DNA of 39,181 nucleotides from Opitutaceae bacterium (GTDB taxonomy: Bacteria > Verrucomicrobiota > Verrucomicrobiia > Opitutales > Opitutaceae), in contig JAIXRU010000265.1 in assembly GCA_027485045.1 (NCBI GenBank), forward strand, positions 1 to 39,181, given 5' to 3'. A model generated the notes under the pieces. That model was not told the DNA's origin. It saw only the letters and a program-made list of their open reading frames with translations, and searched no databases. Shown here one piece after another: positions 26,578 through 34,695 of this stretch. The position numbers and the translations under genes were made by a program. The first letter of the stretch is position 1. Every line of letters begins with the position of its first letter.

Positions 26578-29073
26578 TTAGAGTTTATCCAGATCGACGA
26601 GAATCTCGCGCGGGCTGGAGCCGTTTTCCGGGCCCACGATGCCGCGTTCTTCCATGAGGTCGACGATGCGGGCGGCCCGGTTATAGCCGATGCGCAGGCG
26701 GCGCTGGAGGGTGCTGGTGCTGGCGCGTTTGGTGGCGCGGAGCACGGCCATGGCTTTTTTGTAGAGTTTTTCGTCGTCCTCCACGTCGCCATCTTCTGCG
26801 ACTTCGTCGTCGTTGTCGGAGTTGGCGGCGGCGTCGTCTTCGATCTGGTTTTGCACGTTTTCCGCGTATTTGGGCGGGCCGTTGCGTTTGAGAAATTCGA
26901 CGAATTCGGCGACCTCTTCGTCCGAGACAAAAGCACCTTGGGCGCGCACCAGGCGGGAGGTGCCGGGAGGGGAAAAGAGCATGTCGCCGCGGCCGATGAG
27001 GGTGTCGGCTCCCTTGCCGTCGAGGATGGTGCGGGAGTCGACCTGCGAGGCGACCTGGAAGGCGATGCGCGAGGGCAGGTTGGCTTTGATCACGCCGGTG
27101 ATGACGTTTACCGAGGGGCGTTGGGTGGCGATGATGAGGTGGATGCCGGCGGCGCGGGCGAGCTGGGCGAGGCGGGCGATGCTGGTTTCGATCTCGGCCG
27201 GGGCGACCATCATGAGATCGGCGAGCTCGTCGATGATGGCGACGATGTAGGGCAGGCGAACGGGAATGGTGAGGCCGTCGTCGGCGCTGGCGGCGGGGTC
27301 GATGCCGCTGAGGCCGCCCTGCGCAGAGGTTTCGGGGGCGGAAGCGCCGGGGGCGGGTTTCTTGCGAGTGTTAAAGCCCACGATGTTGCGCACGCCGACT
27401 TTGGCGAAGATCTGGTAACGCTGCTCCATCTCGCCGAGCAGCCACTTGAGGGCGGAGGGCACTTTTTTCGGCTCGGTGACGACCGGGATGAGCATGTGCG
27501 GCAAGGTGTTGAACACCTTCAGCTCGACGACTTTCGGGTCCACCATGATCAGGCGCAAATCCTTCGGGCTCTTGCGGTAGACGATGGAGGCGATGATGGA
27601 GTTGATACACACCGACTTGCCGGAGCCGGTGGCGCCGGCGATCAGGAGGTGGGGCATCTTGGCCAGATCGGAGATGAGGGGTTTGCCGGAGACGTCTTTG
27701 CCCAGTGCGATGGGGATCTCGGCCTTGGCGGAGACCCAGTCCTCGGATTCGAGAATCTCGCGCATGCCGACGGGGGTCGGGGTGCGGTTGGGGATTTCGA
27801 TGCCGACGGCGGCCTTGCCGGGGATGGGGGCGAGGATGCGCACGGACTGGGCGCGCATGCCGAGGGCGATGTTTTTGTCCAGATTGGCGATTTTCTCCAC
27901 CCGCACTCCGGGGGCGGGCACGACTTCGTAGCAAGTGATGACGGGGCCGACATGGATCTCGCCGGGGGTGACGGTCACGCCGAATTCGCCGAGGATGCGG
28001 ATCAAGTCATCGAGGTTGCGCAGGTGCTCGGTATCGGTGTCGGCCGAGGCGGGTTGGGCCTGTTCCTTGAGCAAGGAGAGCGGGGGAAACTGGTAATCGG
28101 TCTCGGAGACGGGCACGGCCGAAGCGCGGGCCTTTTTGGTTTCTTCGGGTTTGACGATGGCAACCGGGCCACCGGCGGAGGGTGGCGGGGTGGCGGTGGC
28201 CGGGGTGCTGCGCAGGATGCGTGGGTCGCTGTTGGCGAGCGGTGCCAGGGGATCGGCGGGAGCGGCGGCGGGGGGTTGCGGGCTGGGAGCGGAGGCGGGG
28301 GGCTCGGCTGGTTTGGCAAACGGGGAACGGGAGGGCGGGCGGAACGGGTCGCGGGTGATTTCGAGTTTTTTGTTGGCCGGGGGCGCGGGGGCGATGGCGA
28401 TGGCTTTGCCGGCGTCCACCTTGCGTTTTTCGGCTTCGACCCGGGCTTCGATGAGCATCTGGGCTTCTTGCGCTTTGAGTTCTTTGCGGTGGGCGCGCCA
28501 TTCCTGGAATCCGTGAAAAAGCCGGTCGAACTCCGCTCCTATGTCGGTGGTGAGGATGAAGATCAGGCTGAGCAGATAGATGAGGCCGAGCAGCAAGGCG
28601 GACCCGAAGCCGCCCATGAGTTCAGCCAGCAAGCCGCTATAGAACCAGTGCCCGACTGAGCCGCCCAAATCTTTGGGAAAGTAATTGCCGGTGAATCCGC
28701 CCACCATGTCCGCCAGGCCGGCCCCGGAAAGCAGGCAAAGTAAAACGGCGATGCCGCGAGTGGCGACTAGTTGACGCACATTGCGCAGGGCCACGTAGCA
28801 CATCCACCCGAGAAAGGCGGGCACAAGCCATGCCCCGATGCCAAACCAATAGAGCAGATAGAACGTAACATAGGTGCCAAACAATCCGACCGCATTATGA
28901 TCGGTGGGATTGGTGGTGATAAGGGGGCTCTGTTCCGGGCGGTAATCGATAAACGCGACTCCGAGTAAAAGTGCCGCCACCGCACATCCACTGGCCGTGA
29001 TCCAGCGCGGGCGATGGCGCGGGGGTTGGAAAGAGGGCCCGTTGTTTGGGTTTGAACTCGCGGCTTTCGGCAT
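26578..29073 (-). CDS. ftsK: DNA translocase FtsK/SpoIIIE
   Basis: 831 residues from ATG 29071-29073; an earlier in-frame ATG at 29151 adds 26 residues of no evident signal. At the N-terminus several membrane helices (WITASGCAVAALLLGVAFID, VTFYLLYWFGIGAWLVPAFL, GIAVLLCLLSGAGLADMV, ALLLGLIYLLSLIFIL) anchor it at the septum. A Pro/Ala-rich linker follows, then the motor: Walker A IAGATGSGKSVCIN (about 478-490), Walker B VAIIDELADLMM (about 614), and IHLIIATQRPSVNVITGVIK. The C-terminal gamma domain (about 768-831, STLQRRLRIGYNRAARIVD, MEERGIVGP) reads oriented sequence motifs. It pumps chromosome ends through the closing septum. Complete and normal in length for the family. Confidence 0.95.
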   Translation of the reverse strand: MPKAASSNPNNGPSFQPPRHRPRWITASGCAVAALLLGVAFIDYRPEQSPLITTNPTDHNAVGLFGTYVTFYLLYWFGIGAWLVPAFLGWMCYVALRNVRQLVATRGIAVLLCLLSGAGLADMVGGFTGNYFPKDLGGSVGHWFYSGLLAELMGGFGSALLLGLIYLLSLIFILTTDIGAEFDRLFHGFQEWRAHRKELKAQEAQMLIEARVEAEKRKVDAGKAIAIAPAPPANKKLEITRDPFRPPSRSPFAKPAEPPASAPSPQPPAAAPADPLAPLANSDPRILRSTPATATPPPSAGGPVAIVKPEETKKARASAVPVSETDYQFPPLSLLKEQAQPASADTDTEHLRNLDDLIRILGEFGVTVTPGEIHVGPVITCYEVVPAPGVRVEKIANLDKNIALGMRAQSVRILAPIPGKAAVGIEIPNRTPTPVGMREILESEDWVSAKAEIPIALGKDVSGKPLISDLAKMPHLLIAGATGSGKSVCINSIIASIVYRKSPKDLRLIMVDPKVVELKVFNTLPHMLIPVVTEPKKVPSALKWLLGEMEQRYQIFAKVGVRNIVGFNTRKKPAPGASAPETSAQGGLSGIDPAASADDGLTIPVRLPYIVAIIDELADLMMVAPAEIETSIARLAQLARAAGIHLIIATQRPSVNVITGVIKANLPSRIAFQVASQVDSRTILDGKGADTLIGRGDMLFSPPGTSRLVRAQGAFVSDEEVAEFVEFLKRNGPPKYAENVQNQIEDDAAANSDNDDEVAEDGDVEDDEKLYKKAMAVLRATKRASTSTLQRRLRIGYNRAARIVDLMEERGIVGPENGSSPREILVDLDKL

Positions 29074-29181
29074 GTGGCGTGTGGTCGGGCTTTGGCTCGA
29101 TTTACATGCTAACCAATCCGCCACATGGTCAAAGGCAATAACGCCCTTCATTCCACTTGTCGTTAGATTCCCTCCTTTTTT

Positions 29182-30156
29182 ATGAACGGATTACTTCAGT
29201 TTGAGCCGCTTTATCAGGAACGCGTTTGGGGTGGCCAGGCCCTGGCCGGTGCCTTGGGCCGGACTTTACCCGGTAAGAAACCTATCGGCGAAGCGTGGGA
29301 AATCGTGGATCGCCCCGAAGCCCAATCGGTCATCAAGGGCGGCAAATACGCGGGAAAAACCTTGCGCCAAGTGCTCAAAGCCAACGCCACCGAGGTCATG
29401 GGCCCGGGCTGGCCGAAAACCCGTGCCTTCCCGATTTTGGTCAAATGGCTCGACTGCCACGAACGCCTCAGCCTGCAAGTTCACCCGCCGGCCGCGATCG
29501 CGCCTCAACTCAAGGGCGAGCCCAAAACCGAGATGTGGTTTATCGCCGATACCCAGCCGGGTGCCGGTTTGCTGGTGGGCCTCAAAAAAGGCGTTACCCG
29601 CGAACAGTTTGAGACCGCCTTGCAGGCAAACGCGCTCGAACCGCTCGTGCACCGGTTCAACGTGGCCGAGGGCGATAGCATCCTGGTGCGCAGCGGCCAG
29701 ATTCACGCGATCGACGCGGGCAATCTGATCCTCGAAATCCAGCAAAACTCCGACACCACCTACCGCGTTTACGACTGGGGTCGGGTCGGGCTCGACGGCA
29801 AACCCCGCCAGCTTCACGTCAAAGAGTCGCTCGCCTCGATCAAGTGGGACGATTTTGAACCCGCCCCGGTCCGGGCCGCACCCACCGGCGGCGTACTCGC
29901 CGAGTGCGCCGAGTTTCGCATCCGTCGCATCGTTTTGGACGCCGGCGAGACCCTGCACTTCGCGGCGGGCGAACAACCTCGCATCCTCAGCGTTATCACC
30001 GGCTCTCTTGAGCTGGCGGGCAAGGCGCCCAAGTTGGCCGGCGGCCTGGCTCGCGGGGAAAACGCGGTGCTGCCCTACTCCGATGAGTTCACCTTCAAGG
30101 CGGCTGCCGCCTCCCTGGTTCTTGTCACGGAAAACTTTACCGGCCAGTCCGCCTAA
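29182..30156 (+). CDS. manA: Type I phosphomannose isomerase (class I mannose-6-phosphate isomerase)
   Basis: 324 residues, ATG start. It interconverts mannose 6-phosphate and fructose 6-phosphate. The short, cupin-fold zinc type is shown by WGGQALAGALGRTLP, GEAWEIVDRPEAQS, the metal ligands Gln99 and His101 (SLQVHP), Glu117 (KTEMWFIAD) and His175 (SGQIHAIDAGNLILEIQQ), then NSDTTYRVYDWGR and the C-terminal cupin half. All expected metal ligands are present. Divergent from ftsK across 108 bp. The product feeds GDP-mannose for polysaccharide synthesis. Confidence 0.93.
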   Translation: MNGLLQFEPLYQERVWGGQALAGALGRTLPGKKPIGEAWEIVDRPEAQSVIKGGKYAGKTLRQVLKANATEVMGPGWPKTRAFPILVKWLDCHERLSLQVHPPAAIAPQLKGEPKTEMWFIADTQPGAGLLVGLKKGVTREQFETALQANALEPLVHRFNVAEGDSILVRSGQIHAIDAGNLILEIQQNSDTTYRVYDWGRVGLDGKPRQLHVKESLASIKWDDFEPAPVRAAPTGGVLAECAEFRIRRIVLDAGETLHFAAGEQPRILSVITGSLELAGKAPKLAGGLARGENAVLPYSDEFTFKAAAASLVLVTENFTGQSA

Positions 30157-30199
30157 CCCCTTCCCCGGGCGGTGCCTGCGCGGGCGGCACGGCGGAGTA

Positions 30200-30808
30200 T
30201 TGGTCTGGCTGGCCGGGGCATTGGTGTTTGGCGCCGCGGCACTCGTGCTCGGCTGGATGCTGCTTTTGCCGCTGGCTGCGCAAGCCCGGTTCACCGCCGC
30301 GACCGGGGCGCAGTTGCAAATCCAGGGTTTGATGGGCGATCCCTTTGGCGGCACCGCCACCGTGGCCGCTTGGAGTCTGCGCGCGGACGAAAGCGCCCAG
30401 GCACCCGTCCTGGCGCGCGGCGGCGCGGCCCGGGCTTTGGCACCCAAGTGGAGCGCCGCCCTGGACGCCGCTCCGGGCACCCGCATCGAAATCGAACAAC
30501 TGGAACTCTCCGTGACCGAGGCCCGGCTCCTGCCGGATGCCACCGGGCGCTGGCCCTTGCTTGCAGTCTGCGCCGCCGCCGGCCTGCCCTACGAACGCGG
30601 TGGCGCGGTCGGCACCGGACCGCGTGTGCGCATCAAAAAACTGCACCTTAAAGTGGAAACGCTGCTGGTGCGCGACGCCGCCAGCGGACGCGAGACCCGG
30701 GTGCGGGTCGACTGGACGGGTACCTTTACCGAGCTCGATCACCTGAGGCCGGTGGTGACCGCCTTGCTGGCTGCGGCGCGCAAGGCGGGCCGCACGCCGG
30801 AGCGGTGA
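30200..30808 (+). CDS. Membrane-anchored AsmA-like hypothetical protein
   Basis: About 202 residues. The start is uncertain: the frame is open from 29855, inside manA, but the sensible product begins near TTG 30200 (MVWLAGALVFGAAALVLGWM), giving an N-terminal membrane helix. After it, FTAATGAQLQIQGLMGDPFG, TVAAWSLRADESAQAPVLA, GTRIEIEQLELSVTEARLL and VRIKKLHLKVETLLV recall the short AsmA-like gene at 25788 (GTKVELASASISPLTGG, NPAGWTSDKAIIIGEARA). Both may belong to one verrucomicrobial family. It lies between manA and grpE on the same strand. Function unknown. Confidence 0.6.
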   Translation: MVWLAGALVFGAAALVLGWMLLLPLAAQARFTAATGAQLQIQGLMGDPFGGTATVAAWSLRADESAQAPVLARGGAARALAPKWSAALDAAPGTRIEIEQLELSVTEARLLPDATGRWPLLAVCAAAGLPYERGGAVGTGPRVRIKKLHLKVETLLVRDAASGRETRVRVDWTGTFTELDHLRPVVTALLAAARKAGRTPER

Positions 30809-30892
30809 TAGGAGGGTTTTTCGTCATTTCGGACGTCGCGGCCACAGGGCTTGCGCCGCTGCGGTTCTTCTTTTTCATTCAATTCTTTTTCC

Positions 30893-31513
30893 ATGAGCCA
30901 GACCGAATCCACCCAAGCCAATCCGACTCCTCCCACGCCTGAAACCGAGCCTGTCGCCGCGGCAACACCTCCGCCAGTCGAGCCGGGTGTATCCTCCGTA
31001 ACCGCCGCCGAGTACGAGGCCTTGCTCGCCACCGCGAAGAAGGAGGCGGCCGACAACTACGAGCGCTACGTCCGCTCGGTCGCCGATTTGGAAAACTACC
31101 GCAAACGCGCCGTGCGCGACCGTGAGGATGCCGCCCACCGCTCCGCCACCCGCATTCTCGAAGACCTCATTCCCGTACTCGATAACCTCAGTCTCGGCCT
31201 GCAAGCCGCCAAAGCGCCCAACGCCGATCTCAAAACCCTGGTCGGCGGCGTGGAAATGGTCGGCCAGCAACTCAAGTCCGCCCTTGCCGGTCACGGGCTC
31301 GCGGAGGTTTCGCCGCTCGGCCAGACCTTCGATCCCAATCTGCACGAGGCGATCTCGCAGCAGCCCCACGCGGAAATCGCCGCCGACCGGGTGTGCGGAG
31401 TCGTCCGCATCGGTTACACCCTGAATGGCCGCCTGGTGCGCGCCGCCAGCGTGATTGTCTCCACCGGCGCACCGGAAAAGCCCGCCGACCCCGTGGCCGG
31501 CGTGGTGGTTTAA
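30893..31513 (+). CDS. grpE: GrpE nucleotide exchange factor
   Basis: 206 residues from ATG 30893; an earlier in-frame start (30851) lacks support. It releases ADP from DnaK. A disordered acidic/Pro-rich leader (1-45) precedes the long dimerising helix (SVADLENYRKRAVRDREDAA). The head domain has LIPVLDNLSLGLQAAK, VGGVEMVGQQLKSALAGHGL and QTFDPNLHEAISQQPH, the GrpE signature, ending VGYTLNGRLVR-type sequence (IGYTLNGRLVRAASVIVS). dnaJ follows at 61 nt; dnaK is not in the window. No CIRCE element is visible upstream. Confidence 0.95.
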   Translation: MSQTESTQANPTPPTPETEPVAAATPPPVEPGVSSVTAAEYEALLATAKKEAADNYERYVRSVADLENYRKRAVRDREDAAHRSATRILEDLIPVLDNLSLGLQAAKAPNADLKTLVGGVEMVGQQLKSALAGHGLAEVSPLGQTFDPNLHEAISQQPHAEIAADRVCGVVRIGYTLNGRLVRAASVIVSTGAPEKPADPVAGVVV

Positions 31514-31574
31514 CCGCTGGCGCAAAACGCGTTTCCTTTAACGACCGCACACTGGCACCGACCGAATCCCGCAC

Positions 31575-32741
31575 ATGGCCGAAGAAAACTACTACACCCT
31601 GCTAGGCGTCGAGAAAGGCGTCACGGAGGAGGAACTCAAGAAAGCCTACCGCAAGAAGGCGGTGCAGTTTCACCCCGACAAGAACCCCGGTAACAAGGAG
31701 GCGGAGGAGATGTTTAAAAAAGTCTCCGAGGCCTACGAAGTGCTCAAGGATCCCCAGAAGCGCGCCGCCTACGATCAATACGGGCATCGCGCCTTCACCC
31801 AGCAGGGCGGGGCCGGTCCGCGCGGACCCGGCGGCATGGGCGGAGGGGCGGGCGGCTTTCACGATCCGTTCGACATCTTCCGCGAGGTTTTCGGCCAGCA
31901 AGGCGGCGGTGGTGGCGGGGGCGGGGTTTTTGATCAAATGTTTGGCGGCGGTGGCGGTGGCTCGGACCGCGATGGTTCCGACCTGCGTTACGACTTGGAA
32001 ATATCACTCGAAGAGGCGGCCAAGGGCGTGGAAAAGGAAGTTTCCTTCCGCCGTCTGCACGCTTGCGAGCGTTGCGACGGCTCGGGGGCCGAGCCCGGCA
32101 CCAAGAAGGTCGTGTGCCCCACCTGTCGCGGGGCCGGCCAGATCCGGCGCAGCGGCGGCATCATTACCTTTGCCCAGACTTGCCCCACGTGCGGCGGCGC
32201 GGGCCAGAAAGTGGAAAAAGCCTGCACCGCTTGTCGTGGTGAGGGCCGCGTCGCCAAGACCGCGAAGGTCAATGTGCGCATCCCGCCCGGCGTCGATACC
32301 GGCACCCGGCTGCGCTCCAGCGGCAATGGCGAGGCCGGTCTCGCCGGCGGGCAGAGCGGTGATCTCTACATCGTGATCAATGTAAAGGCGCACGAGCTTT
32401 TCGAGCGCCAGGAAGACGATCTGTTCTGCGAGATTCCGATCAAGTTTACCCTCGCCAGCCTGGGCGGCACCTTGGAGGTGCCCACGCTTTCCGGCAAAGC
32501 CTCGCTCAAGGTGCCGGTCGGCACGCAGAGCGGCACCACCTTCCGTTTGCGCGGCAAGGGCATGCCCTCGCTCCGCCAGCGGGGAGCGCAGGGTGACCAG
32601 CTCGTGCGCGTCCACGTCGAGGTGCCGACCAAGCTCACTTCCGAGCAGGAAAAACTGCTCAAGGAATTCGCCCGCGTCTGCGGCGACGCCGACCATCCGA
32701 CCAGCGAGAGCTGGTTCGAAAAAGCGAAGAAGTTCTTCTGA
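31575..32741 (+). CDS. dnaJ: Chaperone protein DnaJ
   Basis: 388 residues, ATG start. The J-domain (1-70) has the HPD motif at 33-35 ([10 protein letters not shown]), which stimulates DnaK ATPase. A very Gly-rich linker (about 75-140) follows, then four zinc-binding CxxCxGxG units ([32 protein letters not shown]) at about 163-230. The C-terminal client-binding domains contain [20 protein letters not shown] and [19 protein letters not shown]. This is a complete type I DnaJ. Directly downstream of grpE, and purN follows at 35 nt. Confidence 0.96.
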   Translation: MAEENYYTLLGVEKGVTEEELKKAYRKKAVQFHPDKNPGNKEAEEMFKKVSEAYEVLKDPQKRAAYDQYGHRAFTQQGGAGPRGPGGMGGGAGGFHDPFDIFREVFGQQGGGGGGGGVFDQMFGGGGGGSDRDGSDLRYDLEISLEEAAKGVEKEVSFRRLHACERCDGSGAEPGTKKVVCPTCRGAGQIRRSGGIITFAQTCPTCGGAGQKVEKACTACRGEGRVAKTAKVNVRIPPGVDTGTRLRSSGNGEAGLAGGQSGDLYIVINVKAHELFERQEDDLFCEIPIKFTLASLGGTLEVPTLSGKASLKVPVGTQSGTTFRLRGKGMPSLRQRGAQGDQLVRVHVEVPTKLTSEQEKLLKEFARVCGDADHPTSESWFEKAKKFF

Positions 32742-32776
32742 GTTAACGTCCCGGCGCTCGCCGAATCTCTCTCTCC

Positions 32777-33364
32777 ATGCGCGTCGTGATTCTCGGCTCC
32801 GGTCGCGGCTCCAATGCCGAGGCGCTCTGTCTGGCCCGGCAGGCGGGGCGGCTCGGGCGCGCGGAAATCGTCGCCATTTTTTCCGATCGCGCCGACGCAG
32901 GCATCCTGGCGCTGGGCCCGCGTTTCGGCATCGAGGCGCGCTACCTCGACCCCGCCCCGTTCAAGACCAAGCTGGAGGGGGCGGGCGAGCAGCGCTACAT
33001 CGACGCCGTCGGCGCCTGCGCGCCCGATCTGGTGGTGCTGGCCGGTTTCATGCGCGTGGTGAAGCCCGGTTTCCTGGCCGCCTTTGCCGGCAAGGTCATC
33101 AATCTGCACCCGAGCCTGCTGCCCAGCTTCCCCGGTTTGGACGGCATCGGGCAGGCTTTCCGGCACGGGGTGAAGTTCACCGGCTGCACGGTGCACCACG
33201 TCTCGCCGGAGGTGGACGCCGGGCGCATCATCGACCAGGCGGCGGTGCGTATCGAGGATAACGATACGCAGGAAACGCTCGCCGCCCGCATCCATGCCGC
33301 CGAACACCGGCTCCTGGTCGAGGTCGTGGCGCGTTTGAGCCTGGCCGTTCGCGTCGCTGATTAG
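32777..33364 (+). CDS. purN: Phosphoribosylglycinamide formyltransferase
   Basis: 195 residues, ATG start 35 nt after dnaJ. It formylates glycinamide ribonucleotide with 10-formyl-tetrahydrofolate in purine synthesis. The N-terminal phosphate-binding loop is LGSGRGSNAEAL (6-17). Catalytic Asn109 and His111 lie in KVINLHPSLLPSFPGLDG, and Asp147 in PEVDAGRIIDQAAV. Length is normal. Same strand as grpE-dnaJ and argC, probably one transcript by spacing, although the functions are unrelated. Confidence 0.94.
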   Translation: MRVVILGSGRGSNAEALCLARQAGRLGRAEIVAIFSDRADAGILALGPRFGIEARYLDPAPFKTKLEGAGEQRYIDAVGACAPDLVVLAGFMRVVKPGFLAAFAGKVINLHPSLLPSFPGLDGIGQAFRHGVKFTGCTVHHVSPEVDAGRIIDQAAVRIEDNDTQETLAARIHAAEHRLLVEVVARLSLAVRVAD

Positions 33365-33414
33365 CCCTTGAGCCCGGCGTCCGGGCGGGGGACTGTATGC
33401 GTCCTATCACCTCT

Positions 33415-34362
33415 ATGAAAACCAAGGTCTTTGTCGACGGGCAGGAAGGCACCACCGGGTTGCAGATTTTTGAACGCCTCGCGGCGCGTGCCGATATCGA
33501 GGTCATCCAGATAGATGTCGCCTTGCGCAAGGACATCGCCGCGCGCGCCGCCTGTCTGAACGCCGCCGACATCGCCTTCCTCTGTCTGCCGGACGACGCG
33601 GCCAAACAATCCGCCGCGCTCGTGACCAACCCCCGCACCTGCGTGATCGACGCGTCCACCGCGCACCGCGTGGCCGAAGGCTGGACCTACGGCGTGCCGG
33701 AGCTCGGCGCGGGCTACCGCGAGGCGATAAGGGCCAGCAAACGCATCGCCAACCCGGGTTGCCACGCCACGGCCTTCGCCCTTGCGATCCGCCCGCTGGT
33801 CCAGCGCGGACTGGTGCCGGCGGATTTCTCGCTCTCGTGTTTTTCGCTCACCGGTTACAGTGGCGGCGGCAAAAAGATGATCGCCGACTACGAACAAAAC
33901 CCGCCCGCCAAGCTGCGCAGCCCACGCCCCTACGCCCTCGCCCTCATGCACAAGCACCTGCCCGAGATGCGCGTGCACACCGGCCTGGACCGCCCGCCGA
34001 TTTTTAATCCCATAGTTGCCGGCTTTTACCAAGGCTTGACCGTCACCGTGCCGCTCGCGCTCTCCGACCTGCCCGCCGCGCCCGGCCCGCAAGCGTTGCA
34101 CCACGCCCTGACCGAGACTTATGCCGGCGAGAAATTCATCCGTGTATTGCCCTTTGGCGACGAAAGCGTGCTCGATGGAGGCTTCTTCGATGTGCAGGCC
34201 TGCAACGGCACCAACCGCTGCGATCTGGCGGTCTTCGGCCATGCCGAGCAAGCCGTGGTCATGGCGCGGCTCGACAACCTCGGCAAAGGCGCATCCGGCG
34301 CGGCGATTCAGTGCATGAACCTGCACCTCGGCCTGGCCGAAGATCTCGGCCTCACCGCCTGA
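33415..34362 (+). CDS. argC: N-acetyl-gamma-glutamyl-phosphate reductase (short type)
   Basis: 315 residues from ATG 33415 (MKTKVFVDGQEGTTGLQIFE). An in-frame start at 33397 adds six residues. It reduces N-acetylglutamyl-phosphate with NADPH in arginine synthesis. It fits the shorter ArgC type 2 class: the N-terminal GQEGTTGLQ loop binds the dinucleotide, FLCLPDDAAKQ follows, and the catalytic Cys116 is in RIANPGCHATAFAL. FSLTGYSGGGKKMIADYE is the conserved Gly-rich loop, and HKHLPEM the late His motif. Last of the run from manA; after it comes the repeat-bearing gap 34363-34695. Confidence 0.94.
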   Translation: MKTKVFVDGQEGTTGLQIFERLAARADIEVIQIDVALRKDIAARAACLNAADIAFLCLPDDAAKQSAALVTNPRTCVIDASTAHRVAEGWTYGVPELGAGYREAIRASKRIANPGCHATAFALAIRPLVQRGLVPADFSLSCFSLTGYSGGGKKMIADYEQNPPAKLRSPRPYALALMHKHLPEMRVHTGLDRPPIFNPIVAGFYQGLTVTVPLALSDLPAAPGPQALHHALTETYAGEKFIRVLPFGDESVLDGGFFDVQACNGTNRCDLAVFGHAEQAVVMARLDNLGKGASGAAIQCMNLHLGLAEDLGLTA

Positions 34363-34397
34363 GCCGTAGTTCGCAGCCGGTTGCTCATTGTAACGTT

Positions 34398-34542
34398 TAA
34401 TACCAATTACGTATTGCTTTGAAACCATCCGCCCCGAGCCGAAATCGCTCCGCGATTCCGCTACGTTCGGCGGATGTAGCGGAAAGGGCAGTGCCGTTTC
34501 GTTTCTAAAGTCTCATTTCGAGCAGAATCTGGTATAATACCA
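34398..34542 (+). repeat. Structured interspersed repeat, copy 2
   Basis: Longer copy of the element at 9092-9198, in the opposite orientation. It begins taataccaa (34398) and ends near ggtataatacc (34531-34541). The hairpin arms ttccgctac (34456-34464) and gtagcggaa (34476-34484) pair perfectly. A conserved block tttcgtttctaaagtctcat (34497-34516) follows. Homology to copy 1 covers 34431-34542; positions 34398-34430 are absent from copy 1. It lies between convergent argC and the TonB-receptor-type gene, non-coding. Confidence 0.85.
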
Positions 34543-34563
34543 ACAGCCCAAGAGATGCAGGCT

Positions 34564-34636
34564 TTAACCACGAATATCCCGGATGGGAACGGATTGGTCG
34601 GTTTTATCTGTGATTATCCGTGCTATCCGTGGTCAA
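34564..34636. repeat. Inverted repeat of the accacg / ccgtggt type
   Basis: ttaaccacgaat (34564-34575) faces atccgtggtcaa (34625-34636) in inverted orientation. Just before the right arm, attatccgtg (34614-34623) repeats its start. Short imperfect repeats of this kind (atccgtg / accacgg) are found between genes in many bacteria. No coding function is seen in the rest of the 333-bp gap. Confidence 0.55.
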
Positions 34637-34695
34637 AAAAATCTTCCCATAATCTGATAATCACGGGCCTTTGGTGTAAGCCAGGCGGGGTTGCT

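Noticed and set aside
26851-28659. 602-codon frame opposite ftsK
   Set aside because: Complement of the clear FtsK motor domain; the translation is Gly/Asp/Val-rich and lacks motifs.
29855-30199. Extension of the AsmA-like frame back into manA
   Set aside because: This part overlaps the manA frame in another reading frame and encodes Pro/Ser-rich noise; the coherent protein begins at the membrane helix near 30200.
30809-30892. CIRCE heat-shock operator before grpE
   Set aside because: The TTAGCACTC-N9-GAGTGCTAA pattern is not present in this gap.
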